Positions 61,401 to 64,000 of a stretch of DNA of 64,000 nucleotides are shown in pieces (position 1 is the first letter of the stretch; the number at the start of each line of letters is the position of its first letter). The translations under genes and the position numbers were made by a program. This stretch comes from Pipra filicauda (lineage: Eukaryota; Chordata; Aves; Passeriformes; Pipridae). The DNA lies in contig NW_024104505.1 in assembly GCF_003945595.2 (NCBI RefSeq), forward strand, positions 640,748 through 704,747, written 5' to 3'. The notes below the pieces were generated by a model that saw only the letters and a program-made list of their open reading frames with translations, did no database searches and was not told where the DNA came from.

Positions 61401-62631
61401 GCTAGAGTTTAAAGAGGGAACTGACACTAGTGTTTAGGGATGAAAATAATGAAGCGTTCCTTTTTTCAGTAACAGTGACTGATCTCCAACTGCAAAGAGG
61501 GAGTTTTTCAGAGTGCAGGCACATGCTTTCTGTGGTTTGTGCCACCTGACAACCATTCAAGCTACAAACCCTGTCAAGTAAGTCTTTTCTGTGATGAATA
61601 CAAGAGAAGATTGAAAAGCAACCCTCTAAAAACAACTGACCTCTGCAAACCTTTAGTACTTTGTAAAATCAAAGGCTGATAACACTAATGTGGAGCAACA
61701 CAGCTTGCAGTAGGCACTGTGCAGCCTCCACTGCTGAGCTCCTTGTTTCCAAAGGCGAGGGTGGAGAGGAGGTGAGTTGTATGGTAGAATTGCCAATTTT
61801 AGGAGCTCTGTAAGCACAAAAAAGTCAAATTTAGAAAAGACACATTGTTTATTTTGCACAGGGTGCAAAGTGGAGGTTTCCACAAATCAAGCACATGATG
61901 GGGTAACAATATACGTATTTTATAAGGTAAGATTTGCATGAACCCATCTATCTAATACATATTCTCTGCCTATCTAATGCATATTTATTTGTGAGGTATA
62001 ATCTTACAGCATTGCTTGGACACCAATTACATTTACAAAAGTTGAGAAAATTCAGCCTAGGGACAGATAATTCAGCTTGAAGACAAAAGTAGGAGCAGAA
62101 CCCCATAAGGATCAAGTGAAACCAATTAGTTTGCATATGTTTGGAGTACTGAAGCTTCTTTCTTTTTCTATAGGTGTTTTATTTATTTTCTAGCATCCCT
62201 TTATCTGAAAAAAGGTATGACAGTCAATAATTCTTTTAGCCCAACCCAAAAAATGAAGGGGACTCAGTAGCAGACATGTCTATGACACTGAACTCAGCAT
62301 TGTTCAGAAAAAGACCGTAGTGCCAGATCCTGGGGAAATACAGGAGCCTGACCCTACTGCCTACTGGAACTAACCTTTTAGGGCACCTCTACTCTCACCG
62401 CAGGGACAGCAGCAAGCAGTGCCACAGCCCCTCAGTGCTTGGCTACAGACATGCATGTGGCATGGTGCTACATCATGGGGCATCTCCAGGACAGCTTGGG
62501 ATCCTTTTGTTAGCCTGGCATTGTGCCACGGATGATAAGCTTGTCTTGGCAGAGCGGATTAGTTTAGGCTCAGACCCATCCCAGGAGCACCAGTTATACT
62601 GTACCAGCACCCAGAGCAAGTCTGCTGCGAG
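58471..62631. other. Upstream intergenic DNA
   Basis: About 4.2 kb between two CR1 copies; somewhat more G+C around 60480-60840. No gene or repeat family recognised. Confidence 0.6.
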
Positions 62632-64000
62632 TCATAGAATAAAGCAGAATCATTTAGTTTGGAAGGGACCTCTAAGATCATTGAGTCCAACCATTAACCC
62701 AGCACTCCAAAGTCCACCACTAAACCATGTCTCTAAGTGCCACATGTGCACGTCTTTTAAATACCTCCAGGGATGATGACTCTACCACTTCCCTGGACAA
62801 CCACTTGACAACCCTTTCCATAAAAAAGTTTTTCCTAATATCTAATTTAAACCTTGCTTGGCACAACTTGAGGCCATTTCCTCTTAGGGGAATGATCACT
62901 GCCCTGGTCCTGCTGGCCACACTATCGTGTTGTCTGCAAACAGCCTGAGGGTGCCTTTCATTCTCTCATCCATACAATTAATAAAGATATTAAACAGGGC
63001 TGGCCCCAACACTGAGCCCTGGGGGACACCAGCTGCCAAATGAATGTACCTCCATTCGTCACAACTCTCTGGGCCTGGCCATCCAGACAGTTTTTTACCC
63101 AGCAAACTGCACCCAGTCAAGCCATGGGCTGCCAGCTTCTCCAGGAAGATGCTGTGGAAATGGTGTTGAAGGCTTTCCTAGAGTCCAGGCAGACAACATT
63201 CACAGCCTTTTCCTCATCCACTAAGCTCCTTGTAGTAGGAGATCAGGTTGGTCAAGCAGGACCTGCCTTCATGAACCCCTGCTGGCTGGGCCTGATCTCC
63301 TGGTTGTCCTCCATGTGCTGCATGATGGCTCTCAAGATGATCTGCTCCATGACCTTCCCTGGCACTGAGGTCAGACTGACAGGCCTGTAGTTCCCTGGAT
63401 CCTCCTTCTGGCCCTTCTTGTAGACGGGTGTTGCACTTGCTAACTTCCAGTCACCTAAGACCTCTCCAGTTAGCCAGGACTTCTGGTAATGATGGAAAGG
63501 GCTCGGTGGGCACTTCTGGCAGCTCCCTCAGTACCTTTGGGTGGATGCCATCTGTTCCAATAGACTTATGCATGCCTAGGCACTGTGGCAGGTCACTGAC
63601 CCTTTCCCCTTGGATTATGGGGCTTCATTTCACTCCCTGTCCCTGTCTTTCAGCTCAGTGGGCTGGGTACCCAGGGTAGTCTAGATGTTGAAGACTGAGA
63701 TAAAGAAGGTGTTATGTACCTCAGCCTCTTCCTCGTCCTTTGTCACTATGGTTCCCCCTGCATCCAATTAAGAATGGAGATTCTCCTTTGCTCTCCTGTT
63801 GGTGCTAATGTATTTACAGAAACATTTTTTATTGTCTTTTATGTCAGCAGCCACCCTAAGTTTTAGCTGGGCTTTGGCCCTCCCTGGATAACCTTATAAA
63901 ATCCTTATAATCCTCCTGAGTTGCCTGCCCCTTCTTCCATAGGTCATAAAATCTTTCTCCCTGTGTTCCAGACAAAGCTCTCTTTTCAGCCAGCCTGGTC
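62632..64000 (-). mobile_element. CR1 LINE, partial, runs off window end
   Basis: A second CR1 in minus orientation. Its 3' end at about 62632 reads GTCATAGAAT, followed inward by the 3' terminal block encoding [15 protein letters not shown], then RT sequence VPQGSVLGPALFNIFINC with a FADN in place of the FADD catalytic motif. Further inward the reverse transcriptase continues (plus-strand CTGACAGGCCTGTAGTTCCC region) to the window edge. The region joining RT to the 3' block (about 62885-62945) is collapsed relative to a full CR1, apparently by two deletions. Confidence 0.9.

Noticed and set aside
34331..64000. A second protein-coding gene upstream of TNFAIP3
   Set aside because: I found no open frame with family motifs and no exon series with matching splice phases; a non-coding RNA divergent from the CpG island is possible but not supported by sequence alone.

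Overview
This is vertebrate genomic DNA, almost certainly from a bird. It carries several CR1 LINE copies with the avian-type 3' tail, an ERVL-type LTR of the kind abundant in passerines (family named from memory), and one split gene with short introns and a CpG-island promoter. There is no bacterial, operon or CRISPR-like organisation.

The only protein-coding gene I can support is TNFAIP3 (A20), on the minus strand. Its coding exons run from 30330 down to the stop at 18593. I placed all seven internal splice junctions on GT/AG signals with matching phases. The spliced product is 799 residues: an OTU deubiquitinase domain (Cys104, His257 and Asp71, matching human Cys103, His256 and Asp70) followed by seven intact A20-type zinc fingers. 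A non-coding first exon is inferred in a CpG island (about 33230-34330). Two consensus NF-kB sites lie just upstream of it, at 33896-33905 and 33921-33930. They are the expected element for A20, the feedback inhibitor of NF-kB. The 3' UTR probably ends near 17155.

Layout: 1-17150 lies downstream of TNFAIP3 and holds a degraded CR1 (583-2835), a 1255-bp solo LTR with perfect 5-bp target-site duplications (3892-5146) and a CR1 3' end (15090-15466). 17150-33850 is TNFAIP3; intron 7 contains a CR1 tail and a solo ERVL-type LTR in antisense orientation. 34330-64000 is upstream DNA with no gene I can support. It holds a six-copy 35-bp minisatellite (46963-47172), two CR1 fragments (49780-50350, 57930-58470) and a CR1 running off the window end (62632-64000).

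I found no previously undescribed biological system. The most useful observations concern TNFAIP3 itself: the promoter kB pair, two in-frame alternative donors in exon 8, a short upstream ORF, an in-frame upstream ATG at the first base of exon 2, and a changed residue at the position of the MALT1 cleavage site.
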